DNA of 64,000 nucleotides from an uncultured bacterium (GTDB lineage: Bacteria; Bacillota; Clostridia; Lachnospirales; Lachnospiraceae), in assembly GCA_905215775.1 (NCBI GenBank), contig CAJMRM010000001.1, forward strand, positions 53,909-117,908, written 5' to 3'. The notes under the pieces are model-generated. The model was not told where the DNA came from. It saw nothing but the letters and a program-made list of their open reading frames with translations, and made no database searches. Shown here piece by piece: positions 26,675 through 34,626 of this stretch. The position numbers and the translations under genes are program-made. Within the stretch, counting starts at the first letter, position 1; every line of letters starts with the position of its first letter.

Positions 26675-28500
26675 ATCGTATCCCTGCCTCCCTTAAAGAT
26701 TCCATAGCCAAAGTGGTCGCAGCGCAGGCACCGGTCGGCCTCTTGTCTGGCCTCCTTTTCCGTCATGCAGTTTTCCACGCCTTCAAAATCATGGACCCGC
26801 TCGCAGGCCTCCCGCTCCGTCAGGTTGACGCGGCCGCAGGGCGTCCGGTCCTCCAGGTTTGCGTCCGGGATCTCCACGTCGCAGGAGATCTCATGATGGA
26901 AGCCCAGATATTCGTCGATGTTGGCCGCCACCACCTTGGCTGCCGCAATGGCCTTGATGACTGAGGCCGGACCGCTGGCACAGTCGCCTCCGGCAAAGAC
27001 GCCCGGCATGTTTTCAAAGTCCCCGGTGCTCCTGGTGATGATCTTTCCTTTCTGGACCGGAACCCCGGCCTCCTCAAAATGGCTGGTTTCGATATCCTGG
27101 CCGATGGCCCGGATCAGAACGTCACAAGGAATATACACATCCGGCTCTCCCGTGGGCTGGATCCCGGCGCGTCCGTCCTTTATGGCGCTGACCATCTGAG
27201 GCGCCGCCCAGATCCCCCGGACCCGTCCGTTTTCATCCACATCGATGGAGGACGGGGCCTTTAAGGTTAAAAGCTCGATTCCCTCGGCCACAGCCCCCTC
27301 GATCTCCTCCGGCAGGGCCGTCATGTCATGGCGCCGTCTGCGGTACAGGATGCTGACCTTCTCCGCTCCCATACGCTTTGCCGTCCGCACCGCATCCATG
27401 GACACGTTTCCGCCTCCGACCACCACCACCTGCTTTCCGGTAAGGTCCGGCAGCTCTCCCAGGCCTGCGCTCCGCAGAAATTCCACCGCCGACAGTACGC
27501 CTTCGGCGTCCTCATGGTCCAGGCGCAGCTTCTTATCGGCGCTGGCTCCAATGGCGATGAGGATGGCGTCGTATTCCTTCTGGAGCTCCTGGATGGTTAT
27601 GTCCTTTCCGATCTTTAATCCATGCTTCACCTGCACGCCTGTTTTTAAAATACTGCGGATATCGTCCTCCAGCCGCTCCTTGGGAAGGCGGTAATTGGGG
27701 ATCCCGTACCGGAGCATGCCGCCCAGCTCCGGAAGCATCTCATAAACCGTGGTCTGGTGGCCCATGAGCTGTAAGTAATAGGCGGCGCTCAGGCCTCCGG
27801 GGCCTCCGCCGATGACGGCCACCTTCTTTCCCGTGGACGGAGCCGGAGCCGGGGGCTCCACCTCTCCCGCAAAGTCCGCCGCCACCCGCTTCAGACCGCG
27901 GATGTTGATGGCGTCGTCCACCATATTCCTGCGGCACATGGACTCACAGGGATGCTCGCATATGAAGGCGCAGGAGGTGGGGAAGGGATTGTCCTTCCGG
28001 ATCAGGCGGATGGCGTCCGCATATCTTCCCTCCCGGACCAGGGCGATGTATCCCGGAATATCCACATGGGCCGGGCACAGGGTCACGCAGGGCACTGGCT
28101 GGGAGGCCACACAAGTACAGCGGCCATGCTTCACATGCTCGATATACTCATCCCGGTAGCCGGTCAGCCCCTTATAGACCATATTGGCCGCCTCATATCC
28201 GATGGCACAGTCAGCGGCCTCCATGACCGCCAGCGCCGTCTCCTCCATCAGCTTTAACGTGTCCATGGTGGCCCTTCCGTCCAGTACGTCCTGGATCAGA
28301 AGCATCAGCTGCTTTAAGCCGATCCGGCATGGCACGCATTTCCCGCACGTCTGGGCGTAGCACAGCTCCAGAAACGCCCGGGCCAGATCCACAGGACAGA
28401 GTCCCGGCTGGCTTGCCTCGATCCTTCGTTCCAGGTCCTTATAAAGCCCCTCCATGACGATCTTCGCCCTCGTCGGAGAGACCATTTCCAGTCTGCTCAT
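26668..28500 (-). CDS. NuoF-type iron-sulfur domain fused to GltD-type NAD(P)H oxidoreductase
   Basis: A 610-residue fusion. Residues 1-110 resemble the C-terminal [4Fe-4S] domain of NuoF/HydB (QTCGKCVPCRIG, Cys52/55/58 and Cys98), without the NuoF FMN/NAD domain. Residues 128-200 are the GltD-type double-cluster domain (PCVTLCPAHVDIPGY; Cys177/181/185/189). Next come an FAD fold (VAVIGGGPGGLSAAYYL) and an NAD(P) fold (VVVVGGGNVSMDAVRTA), then GVFAGGDCASGPASVI. A C-terminal RCLRCDHFG tail carries two more cysteines. The start at 28500 has GGAAGGAG 8 nt upstream. It likely passes electrons between NAD(P)H and HydA; bifurcation with ferredoxin is possible but not shown. Confidence 0.88.
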   Translation of the reverse strand: MSRLEMVSPTRAKIVMEGLYKDLERRIEASQPGLCPVDLARAFLELCYAQTCGKCVPCRIGLKQLMLLIQDVLDGRATMDTLKLMEETALAVMEAADCAIGYEAANMVYKGLTGYRDEYIEHVKHGRCTCVASQPVPCVTLCPAHVDIPGYIALVREGRYADAIRLIRKDNPFPTSCAFICEHPCESMCRRNMVDDAINIRGLKRVAADFAGEVEPPAPAPSTGKKVAVIGGGPGGLSAAYYLQLMGHQTTVYEMLPELGGMLRYGIPNYRLPKERLEDDIRSILKTGVQVKHGLKIGKDITIQELQKEYDAILIAIGASADKKLRLDHEDAEGVLSAVEFLRSAGLGELPDLTGKQVVVVGGGNVSMDAVRTAKRMGAEKVSILYRRRRHDMTALPEEIEGAVAEGIELLTLKAPSSIDVDENGRVRGIWAAPQMVSAIKDGRAGIQPTGEPDVYIPCDVLIRAIGQDIETSHFEEAGVPVQKGKIITRSTGDFENMPGVFAGGDCASGPASVIKAIAAAKVVAANIDEYLGFHHEISCDVEIPDANLEDRTPCGRVNLTEREACERVHDFEGVENCMTEKEARQEADRCLRCDHFGYGIFKGGRDTIW

Positions 28501-28579
28501 GAGCATCGCTCCTTCCCGCGGCATTTGCCGCTGTCTTTCCAAGAATCAAATAACAGGTTGTTCCTCTTTCATAAGTTTG

Positions 28580-28608
28580 ATTTTACACATATTTTCTCTA
28601 AAATGCAA
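28580..28608 (-). promoter_or_regulatory. Promoter of the hydrogenase operon
   Basis: Minus-strand -35 TTGCAT (28603-28608), 17-bp spacer and -10 TAAAAT (28580-28585), about 80 nt upstream of the flavoprotein start. The palindrome at 28630-28648 stands about 20 nt upstream of the -35 element. Confidence 0.7.
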
Positions 28609-28629
28609 GAAAATTTCAGCGCATATGCC

Positions 28630-28648
28630 ATAGGACGCACTTTCCTAT
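28630..28648. repeat. Palindromic intergenic element (copy 2)
   Basis: ATAGGACGCACTTTCCTAT, identical to the core of the element at 23843-23883, but without the long flanking arms. It is placed between the terminator of the amino acid ABC operon and the hydrogenase promoter. It could be a degenerate dispersed repeat or an operator. Confidence 0.6.
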
Positions 28649-28658
28649 AAAGTGAAAA

Positions 28659-28696
28659 AGCGCCGGACCGGATATCTGCATATCCAGCCCAGCGCT
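28659..28696. terminator. Terminator after the glnQ-type gene
   Basis: A 17-bp stem (28659-28675 and 28680-28696) with a four-base loop CTGC. Three pairs that mismatch as DNA are G-U wobbles in the minus-strand transcript. It is followed by TTTTTC on the minus strand and by TTCTTTTTTC on the plus strand. Confidence 0.85.
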
Positions 28697-28706
28697 TTCT
28701 TTTTTC

Positions 28707-29477
28707 TTATAATACCTTGCTCAGGAAGGAACGGAGCCGCTCTGATTTGGGATTTGTAAAAAATTCCTCCGGCGGAGCCTCCTCCACAAAATCGCCGCCG
28801 TCCAGGAACATGACCCGGTCGGCCACCTCTCTGGCAAAGCCCATCTCATGGGTCACCACCAGCATGGTCATATGCTCCTTGGCCAGCTCTCTCATTACGT
28901 TTAACACCTCGCCTACCATTTCCGGGTCCAGGGCTGAGGTGGGTTCGTCAAACAGCATCACGTCCGGCTTCATCATCAGCGCCCGTACAATGGCGATCCT
29001 CTGCTTCTGGCCGCCGGAAAGCTGTGCCGGGTAAGCGTCCTTTTTATCCAGAAGTCCGACGCGGGCCAGGAGCTTTTCCGCCTCCTTCACGGCATCCTCC
29101 TCCTTCACTCCCAGAAGCTTCACCGGAGCGATGGTCATGTTTTTCATGATGCTCATATGGGGGAACAGGTTGAACTGCTGGAACACCATCCCCATTTTCC
29201 GTCTTAACAGGTTGATATCCGTATTTTTATCGGTGATATCCGTTCCTTCAAAAAAGATATGGCCGCCGGTGGGCTCCTCCAGAAGGTTCATGCACCGGAG
29301 GAACGTGGATTTTCCGGAGCCGGACGGCCCCACCACAAATACGACCTCTCCCTTTTTGATGGTGGTGGTGATGTTCTTCAGCACATCCACCCCGTCAAAG
29401 GATTTACATAATTCCTTTACCTGGATCAGCGGCTCACCTGCGCCGATCTCCCGGTTCTTTGTCTGATTTTCCGCCAT
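28707..29477 (-). CDS. Polar amino acid ABC transporter, ATP-binding protein
   Basis: Cytoplasmic ATPase of a polar amino acid importer (GlnQ/HisP family), 256 residues. Walker A is [14 protein letters not shown], the Q-loop [12 protein letters not shown], the signature [15 protein letters not shown], Walker [15 protein letters not shown], and the switch histidine VVTHEMGFA. It is the last gene of a three-gene operon, 3 nt from the permease gene, and ends in a strong terminator. The amino acid transported cannot be fixed from the sequence. Confidence 0.93.
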   Translation of the reverse strand: MAENQTKNREIGAGEPLIQVKELCKSFDGVDVLKNITTTIKKGEVVFVVGPSGSGKSTFLRCMNLLEEPTGGHIFFEGTDITDKNTDINLLRRKMGMVFQQFNLFPHMSIMKNMTIAPVKLLGVKEEDAVKEAEKLLARVGLLDKKDAYPAQLSGGQKQRIAIVRALMMKPDVMLFDEPTSALDPEMVGEVLNVMRELAKEHMTMLVVTHEMGFAREVADRVMFLDGGDFVEEAPPEEFFTNPKSERLRSFLSKVL

Positions 29478-29480
29478 GAC

Positions 29481-30188
29481 TTACCTCTTTTCATTCTTTC
29501 TGAGCCTGGTTTCCAGTTTTCCCACCATATAGGTCAAAAAGGTTACGATCACCCAGTATACCAGCGCCACCGTAAAGAGCGGGATCACCGGGTTATAGGT
29601 ACGGCTCCGGATGATATCCGCTCCCCTTGTCAGATCCTGAAGGGCAATGAAGCCGGATACGGAGGTCTCCTTTAAAAGGGCGATGAACTCGTTGCAGAGG
29701 GCCGGCAGAACATTTTTAAACGCCTGGGGCAGGATAATGTACCAGACGGTCTGGGCGTAATTGAAGCCCAGGCTTCTTCCCGCCTCAAACTGTCCATTGT
29801 CGATGGACATGATGCCGGACCGGAATATCTCCGCCACATAGGCTCCGGAGTTGATTCCAAAGGCCAGGATCGCGCAGAGCAGCTTGGAGGAGCCCGGAGA
29901 CGCAAAAATAAAGAAATATGTGATCAGCAGCTGGACTGTCACCGGCGTTCCGCGGATCACAGAAAGATAGGCGCGGCAGACCGCGTTTAAGATCCCAAGC
30001 TTCCCTGTCCTTTCATAGGTGGAGCGCACGGTCCCCACCAGAAACCCAAGAAAAATACCAAGGAGCACGGCAAATAAAGTAACGATGAGAGTCGTTTTCA
30101 GACCTCCCAGAATGTACTTTACGAACCGGTCGTCGGCGACAAAGTTGTTATAAAATTGTTCCGCTGTAAGCTGCTCTTTCCAGTTCAC
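29481..30188 (-). CDS. Polar amino acid ABC transporter, permease
   Basis: A 235-residue membrane permease of the HisMQ family with about five helices. The N-terminus YILGGLKTTLIVTLFAVLLGIFLGFLVG and the EAA loop region EAGRSLGFNYAQTVWYIILPQAFKNVLPALCNEFIALLKETSV mark it clearly. The short N-terminal segment (EQLTAEQFYNNFVADDRFVKY) is periplasmic/cytoplasmic lead-in. It lies between the solute-binding and ATPase genes. Confidence 0.93.
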   Translation of the reverse strand: MNWKEQLTAEQFYNNFVADDRFVKYILGGLKTTLIVTLFAVLLGIFLGFLVGTVRSTYERTGKLGILNAVCRAYLSVIRGTPVTVQLLITYFFIFASPGSSKLLCAILAFGINSGAYVAEIFRSGIMSIDNGQFEAGRSLGFNYAQTVWYIILPQAFKNVLPALCNEFIALLKETSVSGFIALQDLTRGADIIRSRTYNPVIPLFTVALVYWVIVTFLTYMVGKLETRLRKNEKR

Positions 30189-30256
30189 GTTTTCATTCCT
30201 TTCTCTGTTTTTCCAGCCGTTTCCTCCGGTCTGGAATTATTTTTATGACACGACAA

Positions 30257-30305
30257 TGGGGCTGCCGCAGAAGAGATTCAGAACTCCTCCTCTGCGACAG
30301 CTCCA
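30257..30305 (-). terminator. Intra-operon hairpin between binding protein and permease genes
   Basis: A long imperfect stem (about 30257-30275 with 30287-30305) just after the solute-binding protein gene on the minus strand. It lacks a clear T-run, so it is more likely a partial terminator or an mRNA stabiliser that raises binding-protein levels over the permease and ATPase. Confidence 0.45.
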
Positions 30306-30379
30306 TTATTTTCCAGTTACATGTTCATTTTACACCATATGGGCCGGATTAAAAAGCCTCTTTCATGATTTTCCATTCC

Positions 30380-31243
30380 TTATTCTGCCGGGATATATTT
30401 GTTCACGATCTCGTCGATGGTCCCGTCTTCCTTAAGCTCAGCGATGGCTGCGTTTAACTTCTCAAGGAGCTCTGTGTTTCCCTTTTTCACTGCAATGGCA
30501 TACTCTTCTTTTCCCAGTTCCTCACCGGCCTGCTTTAAGTCGTCGTTCTGGGAAAGGAATACGTTGGCCGGAGCCTTGTCTAAAAGGACCGCGTCGATCT
30601 TGCCCTGCTTTAAGGACTGGACTGCCTCAAAGAAGGTATTATAACGCTCCACCTTATCGTCGCCGCAGATGTCAGAGGCTGTGGTATCGCCGGTGGTTCC
30701 AAGCTGGGCTCCCACAACGTGGCCAGCCAGGGTATCTTCTCCTGTGATCTCTGTATTGTCAGCCTTTACCAGGATCACCAGAGAGGAGGAGGCGTAGGTA
30801 TCTGTAAAGTCCACGGAAGCCGCACGCTCCGGATTTACGGTCATGCCGGCCATGGCAAAGTCACATTTTCCAGAAGCCACAGACGGGATAATAGCGTCGA
30901 AGGCCATGTCCTCCACCTTCAGCTCCATGCCTAACTTCTCTGCGATGGCTTCTGCGATCTCCGGATCGATTCCCACGATGGCGTCGCCGTCATGGAATTC
31001 CCAGGGCTCAAACTCTGCGTTGGTGGCCATAAGGATCGTGCCGCCAGCGGCTGCCTCTTCTCCGGCCTTTGTCTCCTCAGCGGAGTTCTCTGCTCCCTTG
31101 GCGTCTTCCTTTGCCGCCGTTGTCTCTGTCTTTGTATCTGCCGCTGTCGTCTCGGCCTTTTCTCCGCCGCCGCATGCGGTCAGAGCCGCCGCCATGGCTG
31201 CTGCCAGGATCACTGCTGTTGCTTTCTTCATCATCTTCATCAT
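30380..31243 (-). CDS. Amino acid ABC transporter substrate-binding lipoprotein
   Basis: Extracellular binding protein anchored as a lipoprotein, 287 residues. The signal peptide MMKMMKKATAVILAAAMAAA ends in the lipobox LTAC-GGG. An Ala/Thr/Glu-rich linker follows (to about residue 65), then a family 3 solute-binding fold: ATNAEFEPWEFHDGDAIVGIDPEIAEAIAEKLGM, FDAIIPSVASGKCDFAMAGMTVNPERAASVDFT and a C-terminal INKYIP-like end. The start at 31243 has AAGG near and gives a proper signal peptide; an upstream in-frame ATG at 31303 does not. Confidence 0.93.
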   Translation of the reverse strand: MMKMMKKATAVILAAAMAAALTACGGGEKAETTAADTKTETTAAKEDAKGAENSAEETKAGEEAAAGGTILMATNAEFEPWEFHDGDAIVGIDPEIAEAIAEKLGMELKVEDMAFDAIIPSVASGKCDFAMAGMTVNPERAASVDFTDTYASSSLVILVKADNTEITGEDTLAGHVVGAQLGTTGDTTASDICGDDKVERYNTFFEAVQSLKQGKIDAVLLDKAPANVFLSQNDDLKQAGEELGKEEYAIAVKKGNTELLEKLNAAIAELKEDGTIDEIVNKYIPAE

Positions 31244-31324
31244 TTTTCCTTCCCTTTCTGCTTCTTCGTTCTGTCTGAAATCTCTTTTTGAATATTTATT
31301 CATTTTTTTGTATTGACTATGGGT

Positions 31325-31352
31325 ATTATACCTCTTTTAAAAGAAAAAGCAA
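31325..31352 (-). promoter_or_regulatory. Promoter of the amino acid ABC operon
   Basis: Minus-strand -35 TTGCTT (31347-31352), 16-bp spacer and perfect -10 TATAAT (31325-31330), in an AT-rich stretch 80 nt upstream of the lipoprotein start. Confidence 0.75.
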
Positions 31353-31413
31353 GGGATATTTTATAAATTTTTTTATAAATCCTTCAAAAGATTTTTTAAC
31401 AGCCCCCTCCGGC

Positions 31414-31782
31414 TCATGCATCCATTCTTTCTGCGATCCTCCGGCTTTCCTTTGCGATCACCTGGAGGATCCCCTTAAGCTCCCTGGAAGCGGCCTTTTC
31501 CCCTCCCAGCTGGGCGTACAGGTGTACGTTGGCCGCCGCCCCGGAGATCTCCTCCCGTTCCCTTCTCTGGTCCTCCATGGTCTTTTCCAGCTCTGAGATC
31601 CGTTTGGAAAGACGGGCCTCCGTTTCCTTCATCTGCCCTGCCGCACCTTCCGCCTTTCTCAGCTCTTCCTCCAGCTTCCTTTCCCGCTCCGTAAGCCGTT
31701 TCCCCTTCCGTATTTCCCTGTAAAGCAGGACCCCCAGGATCAGAGCCCCGGAAAAACCTGCCGCCGCTGCCATCATCCACAT
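31414..31782 (-). CDS. Small membrane-anchored coiled-coil protein, unknown function
   Basis: About 122 residues. One N-terminal membrane helix (MWMMAAAAGFSGALILGVLLY) is followed by a basic stretch and a long charged helix (RKGKRLTERERKLEEELRKAEGAAGQMKETEARLSKRISELEKTMEDQRRERE), strongly predicted to form a coiled coil. The end, ILQVIAKESRRIAERMDA, is also helical. The start at 31782 has GAGG 5 nt upstream and overlaps the end of the preceding HEPN-like gene, so the two are translationally coupled. I do not recognise a family. It may be a membrane adaptor for its neighbour. Confidence 0.6.
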   Translation of the reverse strand: MWMMAAAAGFSGALILGVLLYREIRKGKRLTERERKLEEELRKAEGAAGQMKETEARLSKRISELEKTMEDQRREREEISGAAANVHLYAQLGGEKAASRELKGILQVIAKESRRIAERMDA

Positions 31783-31789
31783 CCGTTCC

Positions 31790-32725
31790 TCACCCTCCAT
31801 TTAAGCGTTCTGTTTCCTCCTGGCCGGACCGGATGATCCTCCGCATCTCCTTCAGGTCCATAAGCTTATCCAGATACGGATATTTCTCCGGGCCCGCATC
31901 CCTCCTGCCCGGCTCCTTTAAGATAAAAACCGCCGGCCTCCTGCCGTTTCTGCCCTCATGATCCACATATTTTAAAAATTCCCGGTCCAGGATCCACACG
32001 TCGGGCTTTTCCTTTTTCAGCTTCTTCCGGATCTCCTCCCAGGAAGCTCCCGAGACTGCCAGCCGGTAATACTGCCCCAGAGCCGCCTTAAGCCCGTTTC
32101 CGTAGGTCCGGTCCCCCGTGACGATCCCCAGCACCTTCCGGGCCGAAAACGCCTCCTCCTTCCACCTGGTGAAATCAATGACCGGCGTATTATAAAGGGC
32201 AAAATCCAGGCTCTCCCTGTTTTCCTCATAAAAGCTCCGGGCTGCCAGGCAGATCCTGCGGCACAGCTCCTCAATATCCAGGCGGATATCCGATCCGTCC
32301 TCTGTATCCAGGTTACAAATGCTGCTGCCGCAGTTGAGGCCCAGGTGGAACCGTACCTCCGTATCGGGCGTATCGTTGTCAAAGCCCTTGTTCTGGTGCA
32401 GGTACTCACATCTCAGCTGCCACAGCCGCTCCCCGCAGATATACGGCGCCTCGTCGGCCGGGTCCTTTTTTAAGAACAGAGCCCCATATGTATCCACCCA
32501 CTGGGAATACTGCCGCCCGGTGTCCCGGCTGGGCTCCCCGGATCTGTCCCGCAGGATCCTCCCGTCCCGGCCGCGCTTTACCAGCTCCGGAAACGCGATC
32601 CCGCCGCAGATATCCGGCAGCGTCACCGCCAGCGCCAGGGCCGACTGAAACCGCCCGTCCTTGATATTTTCCTCGATTTCCCGGATCCTGTCTAAAAATG
32701 TAAAACTCACGTCGCTGCGATCCAT
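31790..32725 (-). CDS. HEPN-like protein with a C-terminal receiver-like domain, unknown function
   Basis: A 311-residue protein. The first half has ALALAVTLPDICGGIAFPE, YSQWVDTYGALF and CGERLWQLRCEYLHQNKGF, which holds an R-x4-H motif (Arg105, His110), the nuclease signature of HEPN domains. The second half (from about residue 200) has VLGIVTGDRTYGNGLKAAL, YRLAVSGASWEEIRKKLKKEKPDVWILDREFLKYV and AVFILKEPG, an alternating strand-helix pattern resembling a response-regulator fold. AGGAG lies 6-7 nt before the ATG. Overlap with the coiled-coil gene suggests a two-protein unit. Possible RNase or signalling role; this is inference from motif and order only. Confidence 0.6.
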   Translation of the reverse strand: MDRSDVSFTFLDRIREIEENIKDGRFQSALALAVTLPDICGGIAFPELVKRGRDGRILRDRSGEPSRDTGRQYSQWVDTYGALFLKKDPADEAPYICGERLWQLRCEYLHQNKGFDNDTPDTEVRFHLGLNCGSSICNLDTEDGSDIRLDIEELCRRICLAARSFYEENRESLDFALYNTPVIDFTRWKEEAFSARKVLGIVTGDRTYGNGLKAALGQYYRLAVSGASWEEIRKKLKKEKPDVWILDREFLKYVDHEGRNGRRPAVFILKEPGRRDAGPEKYPYLDKLMDLKEMRRIIRSGQEETERLNGG

Positions 32726-32849
32726 GGCGCACTCCTTCCTTTGTCCTCCGCTTCTGCGGCCCGCCGCTCCGGGGCTGCTCTTTCCGTCCCGGAATCCGGC
32801 CCTGCTTCCTGTCCTCCAGAGGTCACAGGCCCGGGCCTTTCCCTGTCCT

Positions 32850-33176
32850 CTATCCCAGGGCCGCCCGGATCATATCCAATGCAATGGGGACGATATCCAG
32901 CACAAGGATCACGACCACTATGGTCCACACCCGGATCCTCGCCTTTTCCCCGAGAGTGGTATTGATCACGGCGATCCCTGCTATGGCTGCGGCAAGGCCT
33001 GCCAGCCCCGGATAATGGGTCCCTGTTGTCCCCTGGGACCAGACCGGAAGCCCCAGGGCAGAAAAGATCCTGTCTCCGGGACAGACGCCCGCCGGGCCCC
33101 GGCCGGCTCCAAAAAGGAATCCTCCAACAATAAGCAGGATCCCCAGTATCCGCCTGGTCCACATCCTTTTTTCCAT
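32850..33176 (-). CDS. Small membrane protein, unknown function
   Basis: A 108-residue protein with three predicted membrane helices (ILGILLIVGGFLFGAG, YPGLAGLAAAIAGIAVI and VWTIVVVILVLDIVPIAL). A loop with APVPGDRIFSALGLPVWSQG-like composition lies between the first two. GGAGG is 9 nt before the ATG. It begins 4 nt after the GNAT gene stop codon, so it belongs to that transcript. No family is recognised. Confidence 0.6.
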   Translation of the reverse strand: MEKRMWTRRILGILLIVGGFLFGAGRGPAGVCPGDRIFSALGLPVWSQGTTGTHYPGLAGLAAAIAGIAVINTTLGEKARIRVWTIVVVILVLDIVPIALDMIRAALG

Positions 33177-33180
33177 AGGA

Positions 33181-33642
33181 TCATTCCTCCCCTCTGTGGA
33201 TATACATTCTTATCTTTTCCGCTTCTCCTTCTCCCTGTACCATACAGAGATATTCCCAGCCATACCGTTCATAAAAAGAAGTATGATCGGTGATCAGATA
33301 CAGAGGATCGATCCCCATTTCCCTCATGTCCGCACACACATACCGCAGCAGCGAGCCGGCAACGCCCCGGCCCCGCCAGTCCTCCTCTGTGTATACGGCA
33401 CACACATTGGGAGCCAGATCCTTCCGGTCATGAAAATCATTCTCGATCACTCCCATGCCGCCGATGATCCGTTCCCCGTCCAGCGCCATATACCACTGGG
33501 GAACCGGGCCCTTCTCCTCCAGGCATTCCTCCATGCTCTCCATGTACGCCTCCAGGGGGATCCCCCATTTTTCATGGAACCACCGGGCCGACTGTTCCTT
33601 AAGCTCCGGCCGGTCTGTCAGCCGCACGATCTTATAATCCAT
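33181..33642 (-). CDS. GNAT family N-acetyltransferase
   Basis: A 153-residue acetyl-CoA-dependent acetyltransferase. IIGGMGVIENDF and VCAVYTEEDWRGRGVAGSLLRYVCADM hold motif A, with the acetyl-CoA loop R-G-R-G-V-A. LYLITDHTSFYERYGWEYLCMVQGEGEAEKIRMY forms the C-terminal half. The acceptor substrate is unknown. It sits between the VOC protein and the small membrane protein genes. Confidence 0.85.
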   Translation of the reverse strand: MDYKIVRLTDRPELKEQSARWFHEKWGIPLEAYMESMEECLEEKGPVPQWYMALDGERIIGGMGVIENDFHDRKDLAPNVCAVYTEEDWRGRGVAGSLLRYVCADMREMGIDPLYLITDHTSFYERYGWEYLCMVQGEGEAEKIRMYIHRGEE

Positions 33643-33669
33643 TTTTCTTCCTCCTTCTTTCCTCCGGCA

Positions 33670-34032
33670 TCATACCGGCGTTCCCACCTCGATCAGATTC
33701 CCGTCTGGATCATAGAACCGTACCACTCTCTGGCCCCAGCTATGGGTCATGGGCCGATTCACATACTGTACCTCCGGATACAGGCGCTCCAGCTTTTCCA
33801 CAAAACAGTCAAACTCCCGCTCCTCGAAATACAGCTCACAGGAATTGTTCTCCGGGATCACCTCCCGCCCCAGGAACGTTTTCCACAGCTTCTCATCCTG
33901 GAGCACCAGGCCCTCCGTCAGGATCACATTTCCATCCTGATCCACCACCGTGTCCAGGCCGAACAGGTCATGGTAAAACTTTTTTGACCGCTCCATGTCC
34001 TTCACAACGATCAGTACATTCCTTAATCTCAT
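33670..34032 (-). CDS. VOC family protein (glyoxalase/bleomycin resistance fold)
   Basis: A 120-residue protein of the vicinal oxygen chelate fold: NVLIVVKDMERSKKFYHDLFGLDTVVDQDGNVILTEG in the first beta-alpha-beta-beta-beta unit, and CELYFEEREFDCFVEKL, RFYDPDGNLIEVG in the second. The C-terminal Glu of the metal site is present (LIEVG). Function (isomerase, dioxygenase or antibiotic binding) cannot be told. Confidence 0.85.
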   Translation of the reverse strand: MRLRNVLIVVKDMERSKKFYHDLFGLDTVVDQDGNVILTEGLVLQDEKLWKTFLGREVIPENNSCELYFEEREFDCFVEKLERLYPEVQYVNRPMTHSWGQRVVRFYDPDGNLIEVGTPV

Positions 34033-34048
34033 CCCTCAATCTCCATTC

Positions 34049-34432
34049 TCAATCTCTCTCAAAGCCCAGATATCTGGTCCCCTGGAAGGAAAGCCGTCCA
34101 GTGTCTCCCTCCGCTAACATCCCGTACTCCGGCCCGGAAACGGAAAGCTCCATCCTGTCTCCGCTTTCCACCTGGAAGGTGACAAAATACTTCGTGGAGG
34201 ACGAGTTCGTAAAGCCGTGGGCTCCCGTAATGTCTCCCCCGTTGGCATGGCGGTGATGGGTCACATGTATGCGCTTTGCTGTGACCGCCGCCTCCACCGT
34301 CAGCCGCGGCGAGTGGTTATTCTTATTCCAGGTGCTGAGCCCCCTTGCCATGGTCATGATAAATGTCCCCAGGACCATGACGAACACCATGAAAAAAACG
34401 ATCGGAAATACGATTCCAAACAAATCGAACAC
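34049..34432 (-). CDS. DUF2500 domain-containing membrane protein
   Basis: A 127-residue protein. An N-terminal membrane helix (IVFPIVFFMVFVMVLGTFIMTMARG) is followed by a soluble beta-rich domain (SPRLTVEAAVTAKRIHVTHH, KYFVTFQVESGDRMELSVSGPEYGMLAEGDTGRLSFQGTRYLGFER). This is the DUF2500 pattern, whose role is unknown. It is likely the first gene of the small cluster running down to the coiled-coil gene. Confidence 0.8.
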   Translation of the reverse strand: MFDLFGIVFPIVFFMVFVMVLGTFIMTMARGLSTWNKNNHSPRLTVEAAVTAKRIHVTHHRHANGGDITGAHGFTNSSSTKYFVTFQVESGDRMELSVSGPEYGMLAEGDTGRLSFQGTRYLGFERD

Positions 34433-34558
34433 ACCGGCTCCCTCCTTCTTCAGAAGATTCTTTTCTGATTACAGGCTACCACATTTTTATTTTCTGCACA
34501 AGATTTTCCAGAAAACTTTCCTCTGTATCCGCAGCTCTCCGGCTGCCGCCAGCAACGC

Positions 34559-34591
34559 GAAAAGCCGCAGGCAGACGGCCCGCGGCTTCTC
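34559..34591 (-). terminator. Candidate terminator after the GPH transporter gene
   Basis: Hairpin with arms 34559-34568 and 34582-34591 around a GC-rich loop. The downstream minus-strand tract has only TTTTC inside the stem end, so it is a moderate candidate. It separates the transporter locus from the DUF2500 gene. Confidence 0.4.
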
Positions 34592-34626
34592 AAAGGAGTA
34601 TGTATGACAATATAAAGAAACTGGCA

